Shown: piece after piece, positions 27,401 through 36,104 of the stretch | How positions within the stretch are numbered: position 1 is the first letter of the stretch | How the letters are laid out: every line of letters starts with the position of its first letter | NCBI RefSeq assembly: GCF_001854475.1 | Contig: NZ_MNAN01000018.1 | Location: forward strand, 172,864-236,863 | DNA: 64,000 bases | From: Pseudoalteromonas byunsanensis | GTDB taxonomy: Bacteria > Pseudomonadota > Gammaproteobacteria > Enterobacterales > Alteromonadaceae | Direction of reading: 5' to 3' | Made by a program: the position numbers and the translations under genes | The notes under the pieces: model-generated | Seen by the model: the letters and a program-made list of their open reading frames with translations, nothing else | Told to the model about the DNA's origin: nothing | Database searches by the model: none

Positions 27401-27595
27401 AGGGGCAGCCACCGTTTGCTCTAATACTTCAGCAGAGGCACCAGGGTAGAGTGCTGTCACCTGCACAACGGGTGGTGCTATCTCAGGGTATTGTGCAACG
27501 GGGAGACTTCTCATTGCGGCAAGTCCTGCGAGCACAATGACAATAGATATAACGAACGCAAAGATGGGTCTGTCTATGAAAAAGCGAGAAAACAT
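24422..27595 (-). CDS. RND multidrug efflux transporter, HAE1 family
   Basis: This inner-membrane proton-driven pump of 1057 residues has the AcrB/MexB/MexF layout: 12 transmembrane segments and two large periplasmic loops. It begins MFSRFFIDRPIFAFVISIVI. The GIVVDDAIVVLENVERIM segment in TM4 carries the two adjacent Asp residues of the proton relay, and the ALYERWSLPFSVLLALP and GLASKNAILIVEYA segments are typical of HAE1. It starts three bases after the membrane-fusion gene ends. No TolC-like gene adjoins it. Substrates cannot be predicted. Confidence 0.95.
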   Translation of the reverse strand: MFSRFFIDRPIFAFVISIVIVLAGLAAMRSLPVAQYPEIAPPVVQVTALYPGASAEVLEQTVAAPIENAITGVEGMMYMSSTSTSSGVTTIMVTFEIGTDVDQAAVNVNNRVKQVEARLPEETRRQGVVVAKGSSSFLQVHAFYSPDNSRTSLWTSNYVTMNVLDKIKRIPGTTNVQIFGAKDYAMRIWLRPDVMSQLGVTVEEVTGAIREQNSQYAAGQIGAPPISEHAQELVYSVTAQGRLSTAQEFEDILIRVNPDGSNLRLKDIARVELGSKDYNFAGTINGKQAVLLGIFLQPGANALDVADQVNQTIDELKTQFPIGLSHLNAYDTTRFVEVSIREVLKTLGEAMVLVFLVVYLFLQNWRATLIPTLAVPVSLLGTFAGMYMLGYSINTLTLFGMVLSIGIVVDDAIVVLENVERIMHEKHLSAREAAIQAMQEVSGPVVAIVLVLCSVFVPIAFLGGLTGELFRQFAITISISVSLSGVVALTMTPALCVLILKHEHKQTAGFFVWFNNFFTMITSRYVSTVSFMVRRGLLGFILVAGMIAITGTLWKNTPSSLVPDEDQGFYISAIFLPDGSSLQRTAKVVDEVIAAVQSNPANENVVAFTGFDFIGNGYKNSAATLFVTQKHWDEREIDAKSLVGELYMKTAHINEALVLAFNPPAIFGLGNTGGFEVYLQNKGAGGPEKLKQGMQLLMAEAQKSPVLASLQTLWRPDAPQLKVHMDREQARAMGVNINSAFNALAANLGTYYVNDFNKFGRAWQVLLSAEAEFRMTPEDVGRIYVKNNKGDMVPISAFTDIEYSRGPESLERYNNLSAVKLLGEAAPGYSSGQAIAEMERIARQVLPIDMSYDWTGSAYQEKQSSGTTGLALGLAVIMVFLILAALYERWSLPFSVLLALPFGTFGALVSIWVAGLTNDVYFQIGLVTLLGLASKNAILIVEYALMKHQQGWSASAAALEAARLRFRPIIMTSLAFILGVVPLVLSSGAGAGARHSVGTGVMGGMMAATFLAVFFVPLFFFWLTNRQITEKRSREELAQEIAEQHKKEHVDTKEGLA

Positions 27596-27598
27596 ACG

Positions 27599-28774
27599 TT
27601 ATTTTTCTCCCTGTTGAGCCACTTGTACTGGCATTCCGGGAAAGAAAATACGCGCCATACCTTCTACAATAACGGACTGTTCTTCGGTGAGACCATCGCG
27701 GATAATCCAATAGTTGTCACTATTTATTCTTACCCATTCACCAACGTTGACAGGAGCAGGTAGAGCAACCAGCATACCTTGCTCGTTTTTGGTAGCAATA
27801 TAAACAAACTTGCCAGTGCCGTTATCTAGCACCGCTCGCTGTGGTAGCAGTACCACATTGTGGCGTACAGCACCTTTGAGTCTGACTCGCACAAACTGCC
27901 CCGGTCTGAGCTGTGAGTGCAGGTTAGCCACTTTAGCCTGTAATTCACTTGTGCCAGTATAGCGATTTACTCTTACATCCGAAAAGTTAACTTTACCGGT
28001 TTGAGGGTAGATACTGCCATCTTGTAGCACTATCTGAGCATCAAATTCGTTATTCTCAGGTAACGTCAAACTGCCAGTTTCAACATCCTGACGCATTTTT
28101 AATTGTTCACGTTCAGAGAAGCCAAATCTTACACGCATAGTATTGGTATCTGTTAGCTGTGTAAGTAACACCTCAGGACCTGAAACATAGCTTCCCTCAG
28201 AAACAAGCTCTCGTCCAATGATCCCTGAAACAGGGGCTTTTACCTGAGCGTAGTTTAAATTGAGCTTAGCCTCGTTTAATGCAACCTTGGCGGATTCTAA
28301 ATTTGCTAACGCGATATCGTAGCTGGATGCGGCATTATCAAAGTCGCGTTTTGAGACAGAGCGTTCGTTGGTGAGTGTTTCAAAGCGGTCTCGTTCTCGT
28401 TTAGTTTGGGTCACAGCTGCTTGAGCAGCGTGTAATTTAGCCTGTGCGGTTTCCAGTTCAAGTTGAAATGGTTCTAGGTCCAATGTGAAAAGCGATTGGC
28501 CTTCAGTTACTTTTTGACCCTCTTCAAAATTCCTTGATTCGACAATACCAGATACTCTCGCACGTATTTCTACTTCTTTATTGCCGGCAAGTGTTGCGGG
28601 CAGCTCGATGGTAATGGGAACATTAGTTTTTGTGACAGGGAGAACGCTCACAGCCGCTGGCGGCATAGCGTGAGAAGCTGATTGTGAATTATCTTCTTGG
28701 CATGCTGTAAGCAAAAGAAGCGTGCTTGCCATAAGTAAGACTGAGTTTACACAGCTAGTGAAGTGTGGATACAT
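27599..28774 (-). CDS. RND periplasmic adaptor (membrane fusion protein)
   Basis: This AcrA-type adaptor of 391 residues has a lipoprotein signal with lipobox LLTAC (Cys25). The lipoyl half-motifs are SGIVESRNFEEGQKVTEGQ and APVSGIIGRELVSEGSYV. An alpha-helical hairpin (residues about 100-170, rich in Ala, Glu and Leu), a beta-barrel domain and a membrane-proximal domain complete it. It links the RND pump directly downstream to an outer-membrane channel. No local regulator gene was found upstream, unlike many acrAB operons. Confidence 0.94.
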   Translation of the reverse strand: MYPHFTSCVNSVLLMASTLLLLTACQEDNSQSASHAMPPAAVSVLPVTKTNVPITIELPATLAGNKEVEIRARVSGIVESRNFEEGQKVTEGQSLFTLDLEPFQLELETAQAKLHAAQAAVTQTKRERDRFETLTNERSVSKRDFDNAASSYDIALANLESAKVALNEAKLNLNYAQVKAPVSGIIGRELVSEGSYVSGPEVLLTQLTDTNTMRVRFGFSEREQLKMRQDVETGSLTLPENNEFDAQIVLQDGSIYPQTGKVNFSDVRVNRYTGTSELQAKVANLHSQLRPGQFVRVRLKGAVRHNVVLLPQRAVLDNGTGKFVYIATKNEQGMLVALPAPVNVGEWVRINSDNYWIIRDGLTEEQSVIVEGMARIFFPGMPVQVAQQGEK

Positions 28775-29229
28775 GTTTACTCCGATTCCTGTAGATGCAT
28801 TGTAATGCTAACTTTGCAGATAATAATGCGTACGATCTCTGAACCGGCAGTGTTGTGAGTCCACTTGACATACTCAGAGAAGCGACCTTGCTTTAGCCCA
28901 CTAACTATACAATATATACCGATAGTAAAGATAAGTGAACGCTGGCGTATACTTTATTTATTAGCTGGTAAACGGTTTGGTTTACCTTTTATTTGCTCAG
29001 CACAGTGTTTGTGCGTCAACAATGGGACAAATTTAAAGCACCGTTACGGTTTCAAAACGAAGGTTATACAAGCTCTTCGCTGAGATAGTGATACAGTGGT
29101 GCATTGTCCCATTAACCTCTATGCAATCTATACCGTCTATGACGTCGCCATATAGTTAAGCACTTAGCTAGAAGTGTCATGGTACTTGACGAGTTAGCAC
29201 AGTAGGTAGGCTTGCTATTTGTTCTTGCG
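28775..29229. other. Intergenic region with inverted repeats upstream of the RND operon
   Basis: These 455 bases contain no gene I can support. A 72-codon open frame on the plus strand (28865-29083) has no ribosome-binding site or recognisable product. The region holds GGTAAAC/GTTTACC (28967-28986, six-base loop), AATGGGACAA (29021-29030) with its exact inverse at 29104-29113, and the palindrome GCATTGTAATGC (28797-28808) just before the efflux operon. The last could be an operator. Confidence 0.5.
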
Positions 29230-31074
29230 CTACTCCACGCCAATAAATCCACCCGTTTGATGTGCCCACAGCTTGGCATAAATACCGCCTTGTGCGAGTA
29301 ATTCGCTATGTGTTCCGTGTTCGACAATCTGCCCTTGTTCCATCACGATGAGCTTGTCCATTTGTGCGATAGTTGACAAGCGATGTGCGATAGCAATAAC
29401 TGTCTTACCAGTCATCAGGGTATCTAGGCTATCTTGAATAGCGGCTTCAACTTCTGAGTCAAGCGCTGAGGTGGCTTCATCTAAAATGAGTATGGGGGCA
29501 TTTTTTAGTAATACGCGGGCAATGGCTATTCGCTGACGTTGACCTCCTGAGAGTTTAACGCCGCGTTCACCTACTTGAGCATCGAAACCTTTGTTGCCTT
29601 TACTGTCTTCTAAGTCTTGAATAAATTCATATGCTTGCGCTTGTTTAGCTGCACTAATTAATTCCTCTTCCGATGCCTCTGGACGCCCATATAAAATGTT
29701 GTCACGTACGCTCCTGTGCAGTAATGAGGTATCTTGAGTTACCATGGCAATGTATTGGCGAAGGCTTTCCTGTTTTACCTTTGAAATATCCTGTCCATCA
29801 ATACAAATGCTGCCACTGTCTATATCGTAAAACCTCAGAAGCAAGTTGACCAAGGTAGACTTACCTGCGCCTGAGCGACCAACCACGCCAACCTTTTCAC
29901 CTGGTTTAATTGATAAGCACAAATTATCAATTACGTTGGCTTGGGTATTTTTATCAAGGCGCTTATACGCAAAGCAGATATCTTTGAATTCTATTGCACC
30001 TTCGCTAAATTCCAGTGCATGTGCGTGTGGAGCATCTTTTATGTCAATTGGCTTAGAAAGGGTAGCAATGCCATCAGAGACGGTGCCTATGTTTTCGAAC
30101 AAACCGCTGATCTCCCACATTATCCATTGCGACATGCCGTTTAGTCGTAAAGCAAGACTAATGGTAATGGCGATTGCGCCTACGCTGATTGCACTGAGTG
30201 ACCATAAATACAAAGACAATGCGGCAACGAAGAACACCAATAGGTAGTTTAGTGCCTGCACACTCACATTGAGGCCAGTTGCCAATCTCATTTGCTTATA
30301 AACAGGCTGAATAAAAACGTTCATGCTGTCTTTAGCGTATTCTTCTTCACGTTGTGTATATGAGAAGAGTTTAACGGTAGAAATGTTTGCGTAACTGTCG
30401 ACGATTCGGCCGGTCATTTCAGAGCGAGCGTCGGCTTGAGTGCTGGAAACGCGTTTGAGCTTTGGTACGAAGTAAATCTGTACACCGATATATAACGCTA
30501 ACCATGCGAGCATGGGTAGTAAAAGTCTAATATCTGCCTGTGCTACCAGAGCCATCATGGCAGTAAAGTAGACCATTACGTAGACAAGTACATCCAAGAG
30601 TTTCATCACACTTTCTCTAACAGCAAGTGCGGTTTGCATGACTTTGGTTGCTATGCGACCTGCAAATTCATCTTGGTAGAAACTCATACTCTGCTTTAGC
30701 AAGTAGCGGTGTGCTTGCCAACGTATTGACATAGGATAATTACCCAGCAAGCTTTGATGCAAAATCGCAGAATGAAAAAGCACGAGAACAGGCAAAACCA
30801 CCACGGTGACTAACGTCATGAACAAAAGCTCGGAGCTTTTTTTCTCAAACAATGCAGCTGGAGTGTAATTAGATAGCCAATCAACTAAATCGCCCATAAA
30901 CCCAAATAGCATGACCTCAAGGATCGCCAACATTGCAGCACTCAATGACATCAGAATTAGTGGCCACTCCATGCCCTTGGTATAAAAACGGCAAAATGCA
31001 TAGAGTGAATTAGGGGGTTGGCTGACAAGAGTTTCAGGAAATGGATTGGTGAAGCGTTCAAAAAACTTGTACAT
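29230..31074 (-). CDS. ABC exporter with fused membrane and ATPase domains
   Basis: This half-transporter of 614 residues has an N-terminal six-helix transmembrane domain (residues about 35-340). The nucleotide-binding domain has Walker A GRSGAGKST near residue 410, signature LSGGQRQRIAIARV, Walker B LILDEATSALDSE and the H-loop AIAHRLSTI. It probably works as a homodimer exporting a lipid, peptide or drug. Its N-terminal MYKFFERFTNPFPE start resembles the multidrug-type ABC exporters common in gammaproteobacteria. It is a single gene; substrate is unknown. Confidence 0.93.
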   Translation of the reverse strand: MYKFFERFTNPFPETLVSQPPNSLYAFCRFYTKGMEWPLILMSLSAAMLAILEVMLFGFMGDLVDWLSNYTPAALFEKKSSELLFMTLVTVVVLPVLVLFHSAILHQSLLGNYPMSIRWQAHRYLLKQSMSFYQDEFAGRIATKVMQTALAVRESVMKLLDVLVYVMVYFTAMMALVAQADIRLLLPMLAWLALYIGVQIYFVPKLKRVSSTQADARSEMTGRIVDSYANISTVKLFSYTQREEEYAKDSMNVFIQPVYKQMRLATGLNVSVQALNYLLVFFVAALSLYLWSLSAISVGAIAITISLALRLNGMSQWIMWEISGLFENIGTVSDGIATLSKPIDIKDAPHAHALEFSEGAIEFKDICFAYKRLDKNTQANVIDNLCLSIKPGEKVGVVGRSGAGKSTLVNLLLRFYDIDSGSICIDGQDISKVKQESLRQYIAMVTQDTSLLHRSVRDNILYGRPEASEEELISAAKQAQAYEFIQDLEDSKGNKGFDAQVGERGVKLSGGQRQRIAIARVLLKNAPILILDEATSALDSEVEAAIQDSLDTLMTGKTVIAIAHRLSTIAQMDKLIVMEQGQIVEHGTHSELLAQGGIYAKLWAHQTGGFIGVE

Positions 31075-31183
31075 CTGTTCTATCCTTCGAATGTAATAAC
31101 GCTATTTTACCGAGCACTGGGTAAATATCCAGTGTTTTTTTGGTGGCTTCTGAGCAATAAATCTTCAGAGTCAATATTTAGGC

Positions 31184-31208
31184 AAAAAAAAACCGGCCTA
31201 AGCCGGTT
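31184..31208 (-). terminator. Rho-independent terminator of fur
   Basis: AACCGGC (31191-31197) pairs with GCCGGTT (31202-31208) around CTAA. Read on the minus strand, it ends in a run of nine Ts. It lies 20 bases after the fur stop codon. Confidence 0.92.
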
Positions 31209-31227
31209 ACGAACAAAGAAATAATAA

Positions 31228-31674
31228 TTAGTTGCCGTTTTCTTCAGCGTACTTTTTACATGCTTCTTTGTCTTCACATTCACCATACAAATAAAGTGAA
31301 TGGTTTGTCAGTTTAATGCCATTTTGTTTAGCAATCTCATCTTGACGAGACTCAATGACATCATCTTCAAATTCAACCACTTTTCCACATTTCAAGCAAA
31401 CAAGGTGGTCATGATGTGTGCTGCCAGACAGTTCAAATACAGACTTGCCCCCTTCGAAATGGTGTCGACTTACAATACCTGCGTCATCAAACTGGTTTAA
31501 TACGCGGTAAACCGTTGCCAGACCTATTTCTTCCCCTAAATCTAGTAGGATTTTGTAAACATCCTCAGCGCTGATATGCTGATTGTCTGGTGATTGTAAG
31601 ATCTCAAGGATTTTGATCCTTGGAAGGGTTACCTTTAAACCGGCTTTTTTTAACTCTAAGTTGTGATCAGTCAT
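31228..31674 (-). CDS. fur: Ferric uptake regulator Fur
   Basis: This iron-responsive repressor of 148 residues has an N-terminal winged helix (GLKVTLPRIKILEIL, then VYKILLDLGEEIGLATVYRVLNQF). The C-terminal dimerisation and metal domain has the HHDHLVCLKCGKVVEFEDD site and a second Cys pair (CEDKEACKK). Length and motifs match gammaproteobacterial Fur. Upstream lie fldA and ybfE on the same strand, the classical gene neighbourhood. No clear Fur box was seen in its short leader. Confidence 0.97.
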   Translation of the reverse strand: MTDHNLELKKAGLKVTLPRIKILEILQSPDNQHISAEDVYKILLDLGEEIGLATVYRVLNQFDDAGIVSRHHFEGGKSVFELSGSTHHDHLVCLKCGKVVEFEDDVIESRQDEIAKQNGIKLTNHSLYLYGECEDKEACKKYAEENGN

Positions 31675-31781
31675 TAAATCTGTCTCAATCTATTTATATG
31701 TATTTATCTTAAGTCATTCGCACGACGCCGCTCAAACTTAAGAATAACTTGCTCTGCACCTAAGTGCAAAGCTTGTAGTGT

Positions 31782-32309
31782 TTAGTCCTCTAACTCTGCT
31801 AAGCACATTTCATCGTATACTTGAGCACACCAAGCTTTAACACGTTGTTCGGTTAGCTCTGGCTGGCGGTCTTCATCAATTCCTAAACCCACAAAGTGTG
31901 AGTCGTCCACTAATGCTTTTGACGCTTCGAACTGGTAACTTTCAGTAGGCCAGTGACCGACAACAAGTGCACCTCTTTCAGTAACAATGTCATTAATCAT
32001 ACCCATTGCATCTAAGAAGTACTCAGCGTAGTCTTCTTGGTCGCCACAACCAAAGATCGCCACGAGTTTGCCTTCGAAGTCTACTTCTTCTAATTCAGGG
32101 AAGAAATCATCCCAGTCACATTGGGCTTCACCATAATACCATGTAGGAATGCCGAATAAGATCAGATCAAATTCCGCGATTTCTTCTTTACTACTTTTTG
32201 CAATGTCTTTGACGTCTACAAGCTTTTTACCTAGCTCTTTTTGTATCATCTTAGCAACGTGTTCAGTGTTGCCTGTGTCACTGCCAAAAAATATACCTAC
32301 GCTTGCCAT
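31782..32309 (-). CDS. fldA: Flavodoxin FldA
   Basis: This long-chain flavodoxin of 175 residues carries electrons on FMN. It has the phosphate-binding loop GSDTGNTEHVA at residues 9-19, the FMN-stacking Trp in GIPTWYYGEAQCDW and Tyr in GCGDQEDYAEYFLDA. It follows ybfE by 14 bases and precedes fur, as in many gammaproteobacteria where FldA supports radical-SAM and other reductions. Confidence 0.96.
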   Translation of the reverse strand: MASVGIFFGSDTGNTEHVAKMIQKELGKKLVDVKDIAKSSKEEIAEFDLILFGIPTWYYGEAQCDWDDFFPELEEVDFEGKLVAIFGCGDQEDYAEYFLDAMGMINDIVTERGALVVGHWPTESYQFEASKALVDDSHFVGLGIDEDRQPELTEQRVKAWCAQVYDEMCLAELED

Positions 32310-32323
32310 TTAATGCTTACCTT

Positions 32324-32602
32324 CTATCTGTTATTCGCTAATTTCTCTTGCAAGATGGTCTCTATTAACGCGCTACGGCTTATGTTTTGCTCATCTGCCA
32401 TATCACTCAAAGCTTGATAAAGCTCCGATGAAACTTTAAATTCTACGCGTTTCAATCCTCTTGCACGATCACGTTTAATCTGATTACGCTTGTTGACCTT
32501 TAATTGCACTTCTCTTGGAAGTGGGTTGGTTTTCGGTCGGCCTGGGCGTTTTTCATTATCAAATAAGTCAATCGTGGTTCTATCTGTTTCAGATTTTGCC
32601 AT
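32324..32602 (-). CDS. ybfE: YbfE-family small regulatory protein
   Basis: This 92-residue protein starts at ATG 32602 (MAKSETDRTTIDLF), directly after the stop codon of the upstream DUF2788 gene. A longer in-frame reading that overlaps that gene is rejected. It has a basic middle part (RNQIKRDRARGLKRVEFKV) and a C-terminal ribbon-helix-helix-like helix pair (LYQALSDMADEQNISRSALIETILQEKL). In E. coli YbfE is LexA-regulated; no LexA box is obvious here. Function is unknown; DNA binding is plausible. Confidence 0.88.
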   Translation of the reverse strand: MAKSETDRTTIDLFDNEKRPGRPKTNPLPREVQLKVNKRNQIKRDRARGLKRVEFKVSSELYQALSDMADEQNISRSALIETILQEKLANNR

Positions 32603-32604
32603 GT

Positions 32605-32826
32605 CTAACCAACACCTGCACCTTGCCAAAATACCTGTATTAAGCCTTTGGCAATAAAACCTGAACAGCCCAGAAACAACACTAACCAAACGGTGTATCT
32701 ACCAAATTTTGGCACATCACCCTTTTTTAGAACATCTTGGATAGCCATTCCTATAAAAAAGAAGATACCCGCTAACGCGAAATACAGCCCTAAGGTTTCA
32801 AATTCATTTATAAACTGACTGACCAT
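32605..32826 (-). CDS. DUF2788 small membrane protein
   Basis: This 73-residue inner-membrane protein has two transmembrane segments (LGLYFALAGIFFFIGMAI and YTVWLVLFLGCSGFIAKGLI) joined by a basic loop, the DUF2788 pattern. It is encoded immediately upstream of ybfE, which starts just after its stop codon. Its role is unknown. Conservation of this pairing in related bacteria is recalled from memory and not checked. Confidence 0.82.
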   Translation of the reverse strand: MVSQFINEFETLGLYFALAGIFFFIGMAIQDVLKKGDVPKFGRYTVWLVLFLGCSGFIAKGLIQVFWQGAGVG

Positions 32827-32908
32827 GTGCGCTCTACTAAAATCTAAAACGGCGCGTACTATAACATAATCATTTGAGATAAATTAAGTTCGCAACGTAA
32901 AAACAACA

Positions 32909-33685
32909 TTATAATTGAAGAAAATCAATTATAGAGCGATTTACTGATTGCGGCTTTTCCGCGTGGAGCCAGTGGCCTGCACCATGGATCACTTTCGCTT
33001 TGGCATTACTAAAGCATTGGGTAATAGCATCTTTATGTTCAGGCAATATATAGTCGGAGTTGTTTCCCTTGATAAATAGGGTATCACACAAACAAGAATG
33101 AGTTGCATTTATATTTGCAGTTATTTTGCTGTAATTCTCACAAATAGCAGGTAAGTTAAAGCGCCACGCAAGTTCAGACTGCTCATTTTTAGCCAAGCTT
33201 TTCAATAGAAACTGCCTTACACCAAGCTCTTCAATATACTGTGCCATGATTTTATCGGCTTCGTTGCGGTTTTGTATTTTTTTATGCGCAAGGGCATCAG
33301 CAACTGCTTTTAAACCTGCAATAATGCTATCGTGCCTTGAGTGATAGGCTACTGGTGCAATATCCAGTATGGCTAAACGCGCAACTTTTTGTTCAGCTAA
33401 CATAGCCATTTGCATCGCAACTTTACCGCCCATCGAATGGCCAACTATATGTGCCTGTTCAATTTTAAGATGATCCATTAAAGCAATCACGTCTGATGCC
33501 ATGGTCGGATAATCCATCACCGCATCGTGAAATGATGAGCCGTGGTTTCTCAAATCTACATTCGTCACTGTAAAATGTTCGGCTAACGCCTTAGCAACAA
33601 TATTTAGGTTATCTAAAGAGCCGAAAAGACCATGGATAAGGATCACATGGGCTCCAGAGCCTGTTTGGGTGAAGTTAAGTAACAT
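32909..33685 (-). CDS. ybfF: YbfF alpha/beta-hydrolase (esterase)
   Basis: This alpha/beta-hydrolase of 258 residues has HGLFGSLDN oxyanion residues near the N-terminus, nucleophile Ser84 in GHSMGG, the acid Asp in a late strand (FIKGNNSDY) and His in GAGHWLHAEKP. It matches E. coli YbfF, a thioester/ester hydrolase active on acyl-CoA esters. It is divergently placed from seqA, the arrangement known from E. coli. Physiological substrate is uncertain. Confidence 0.93.
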   Translation of the reverse strand: MLLNFTQTGSGAHVILIHGLFGSLDNLNIVAKALAEHFTVTNVDLRNHGSSFHDAVMDYPTMASDVIALMDHLKIEQAHIVGHSMGGKVAMQMAMLAEQKVARLAILDIAPVAYHSRHDSIIAGLKAVADALAHKKIQNRNEADKIMAQYIEELGVRQFLLKSLAKNEQSELAWRFNLPAICENYSKITANINATHSCLCDTLFIKGNNSDYILPEHKDAITQCFSNAKAKVIHGAGHWLHAEKPQSVNRSIIDFLQL

Positions 33686-33812
33686 GTATTCTCCTAAATT
33701 TGATGCACAATTGTGCCAGCGTTATGCAAAAATGCAAAGCCGTAGAGTAATAAGTGAAATCAGGATATAATCGCCCATAGATGCACTAAATTTCAGTAAT
33801 GACAGGAAAAGC

Positions 33813-34361
33813 ATGAAGAAAATAGAAATAGATGACGAACTTTATCAATACATCGCAAGCAATACCCAAAGTATTGGCGAAAGTGCCTCTCAAATTTTGC
33901 GTCGTTTATTAAATCTCTCTGTTGATAGCAGTGTGCCGTCAGCACCTATGTCAAGCAGCGAACCTGCCACACAATCAGAACAAAGCGAACAGCAACCAGT
34001 GGTCGATGAGCTTGAACAATCAAATGAAAATGTCTTCAATATTTTAAATAAAGAAGAGCTTGCTATGCAAAAAGGTGTAGTAGGTAGGTTCTTATTTATT
34101 CTATGCGCGCTGCATCGCACCCATAAAAAAAGTTTTCACAAGGTGCTAGATATTAAAGGGCGTGATCGTATTTATTTTGCAAAAAGTAAAGAAGCGTTAC
34201 TTGAAAGTGGTAGTAGTATGAACCCAAAAAATATTCTCGATAGTGAATATTGGGTGATGACCAACTCAAATACGACTCGTAAGAAAATGATGCTTCATGA
34301 AGTCGCGTTAAGCTTAGGCTACACTGAAGCGCAAGCTGAAACTATCCGAGACTACCTATAA
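33813..34361 (+). CDS. seqA: SeqA, negative modulator of replication initiation
   Basis: This protein of 182 residues binds hemimethylated GATC sites and sequesters newly copied oriC. It has the N-terminal oligomerisation domain (MKKIEIDDELYQYIASNTQSIGESAS, ribbon-helix-helix type), a linker rich in Ser, Glu and Gln (residues about 40-70), and the C-terminal DNA-binding domain (GRDRIYFAKSKEALLESGSSMNPKNI, SNTTRKKMMLHEV). Its presence implies Dam methylation in this organism. It is followed by pgm after nine bases. Confidence 0.97.
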   Translation: MKKIEIDDELYQYIASNTQSIGESASQILRRLLNLSVDSSVPSAPMSSSEPATQSEQSEQQPVVDELEQSNENVFNILNKEELAMQKGVVGRFLFILCALHRTHKKSFHKVLDIKGRDRIYFAKSKEALLESGSSMNPKNILDSEYWVMTNSNTTRKKMMLHEVALSLGYTEAQAETIRDYL

Positions 34362-34370
34362 GGACATCGT

Positions 34371-36008
34371 ATGGCAATCCACCCAGGCGCTGGCAAACAA
34401 GCAGCGCAGTCGCAATTGGCAGATATTCCAAAACTTGTATCCGCTTATTACTTAAATGAGCCTGATTTAGAGCAACACCCAGAACAATGTGTAGCCTTTG
34501 GCACCTCGGGACATCGCGGCTGTTCATACAACGTGAAGTTCAATGAATCTCATATTTTGGCAATTACACAAGCCATCTGTGATTATCGTAAAGCGAATGA
34601 CATTTTCGGCCCGCTGTTTCTAGGTAAAGATACCCATGCGTTATCAGAAGCCGCATTTAATTCAGCAGTAGAGGTTTTGGTTGCTAATGAAGTACAGGTT
34701 ATCACTCAAGAAAATGATGACTACACGCCAACGCCAGTAATTAGCCATGCGATAGTATGTCATAACAAAAATAATCCTAACGAGTTAGCCGATGGTATTG
34801 TTGTTACGCCATCACATAACCCACCTGAAGATGGTGGTTTTAAATATAACCCACCAAATGGTGGGCCTGCTGACACTGATGTTACCAATTGGATTGAAAA
34901 TAGAGCTAACCAGCTACTACTTGAAGACCTTGTAGAGGTCGAGTTATTCCCGTTTGCCAAAGCGAGACGCTCAGGGTTTATAAAATATCAAGATTTAGTA
35001 ACACCTTATGTTGAAGATTTGAGCAACATTGTTGATATGCAAGCTATTGCAAAGGCCGGTGTGAAAATAGGTGTCGATCCACTGGGGGGATCGGGGATCA
35101 ACTTTTGGCCTGTTATAGAAAAGAAATACGAGCTGAATTTAACAGTTGTAAACAATCAAGTTGACCCGCGTTTCGCATTTATGCCATTAGATAAAGATGG
35201 CAAAATTCGTATGGATTGTTCATCCCCATATGCAATGGCAAATTTAATCGCATTAAAAGATGATTATGATATTGGCATTGGTAATGACCCTGACTATGAC
35301 CGACACGGTATTGTTACCAAAGATGGTTTGATGAATCCGAACCATTTTCTAGCTGTAGCCATTGATTATTTGTTAAATCATAGAAATTGGCCAAGTGATG
35401 TAAAAATCGGTAAGACGCTAGTGTCTTCAGCGATGATTGATAAAGTTGTTACTGCGAATAATCATGAAGTATATGAAGTACCAGTGGGCTTTAAATGGTT
35501 TGTTAAAGGTTTAAACAGACAGTGGTTAGCTTTTGGTGGTGAAGAAAGTGCTGGAGCGTCGTTTCTGAGAATGGATGGCGATGTCTGGAACACCGACAAA
35601 GACGGCTTTATTCTAGGGTTGCTTGCCGCTGAAATTTTAGCTGTGACAGGAAAAACTCCGTCTGAGCGTTACAGAGAACTTGAACAACAGTTTGGAGCGC
35701 CACTTTACAAGCGTATTGACGCCCCGGCGTCCGGCGAGCAAAAAGATCGTTTAAAAGCGTTAAGCCCATCAGATGTAACTGCTGATGTATTAGCCGGTGA
35801 CAAAATCACCCAAATTTTAACCAACGCACCGGGTAATAACGCGGCAATAGGCGGTTTAAAAGTTGTGACTGAAAATGGTTGGTTTGCGGCTCGCCCATCT
35901 GGCACAGAAGATATATATAAAATCTATCTTGAGTCATTTAAAGGGGAAGCACATTTGCAACAACTAGAGCAAGAGGCAAAAGCTCTGGTTGACTCAGTTA
36001 TCAGTTAA
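34371..36008 (+). CDS. pgm: Phosphoglucomutase (alpha-D-glucose phosphate-specific)
   Basis: This enzyme of 545 residues interconverts glucose 1-phosphate and glucose 6-phosphate. The phosphoserine is Ser148 in [11 protein letters not shown]. The metal-binding loop is NDPDYDRHG, substrate recognition GGEESAGAS, and the phosphate-binding [12 protein letters not shown] lies at the C-terminus. AAGGAC precedes the ATG. It is the seqA-pgm pair known from enterobacteria. A strong terminator follows. Confidence 0.97.
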   Translation: MAIHPGAGKQAAQSQLADIPKLVSAYYLNEPDLEQHPEQCVAFGTSGHRGCSYNVKFNESHILAITQAICDYRKANDIFGPLFLGKDTHALSEAAFNSAVEVLVANEVQVITQENDDYTPTPVISHAIVCHNKNNPNELADGIVVTPSHNPPEDGGFKYNPPNGGPADTDVTNWIENRANQLLLEDLVEVELFPFAKARRSGFIKYQDLVTPYVEDLSNIVDMQAIAKAGVKIGVDPLGGSGINFWPVIEKKYELNLTVVNNQVDPRFAFMPLDKDGKIRMDCSSPYAMANLIALKDDYDIGIGNDPDYDRHGIVTKDGLMNPNHFLAVAIDYLLNHRNWPSDVKIGKTLVSSAMIDKVVTANNHEVYEVPVGFKWFVKGLNRQWLAFGGEESAGASFLRMDGDVWNTDKDGFILGLLAAEILAVTGKTPSERYRELEQQFGAPLYKRIDAPASGEQKDRLKALSPSDVTADVLAGDKITQILTNAPGNNAAIGGLKVVTENGWFAARPSGTEDIYKIYLESFKGEAHLQQLEQEAKALVDSVIS

Positions 36009-36020
36009 GCTTTAATTCTT

Positions 36021-36049
36021 AAAAAGCCATGCTATTGCATGGCTTTTTT
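36021..36049 (+). terminator. Rho-independent terminator of seqA-pgm
   Basis: AAAAAGCCATGC (36021-36032) pairs perfectly with GCATGGCTTTTT (36037-36048) around TATT, ending in six Ts. It sits 13 bases after the pgm stop and rules out the upstream ATG of the following frame. Confidence 0.93.
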
Positions 36050-36104
36050 GTACCTTTTGAGCAAAGGTAATCACTCTCACACAATAACCATATCAGGTGA
36101 CCGT

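Noticed and set aside
28865..29083. 72-codon plus-strand frame upstream of the RND operon
   Set aside because: No ribosome-binding site, no family resemblance, and unusual composition; probably chance.
36039..36104. Longer astE start at ATG 36039
   Set aside because: It lies inside the pgm terminator; ATG 36105 with AGGTGA gives a normal AstE N-terminus.
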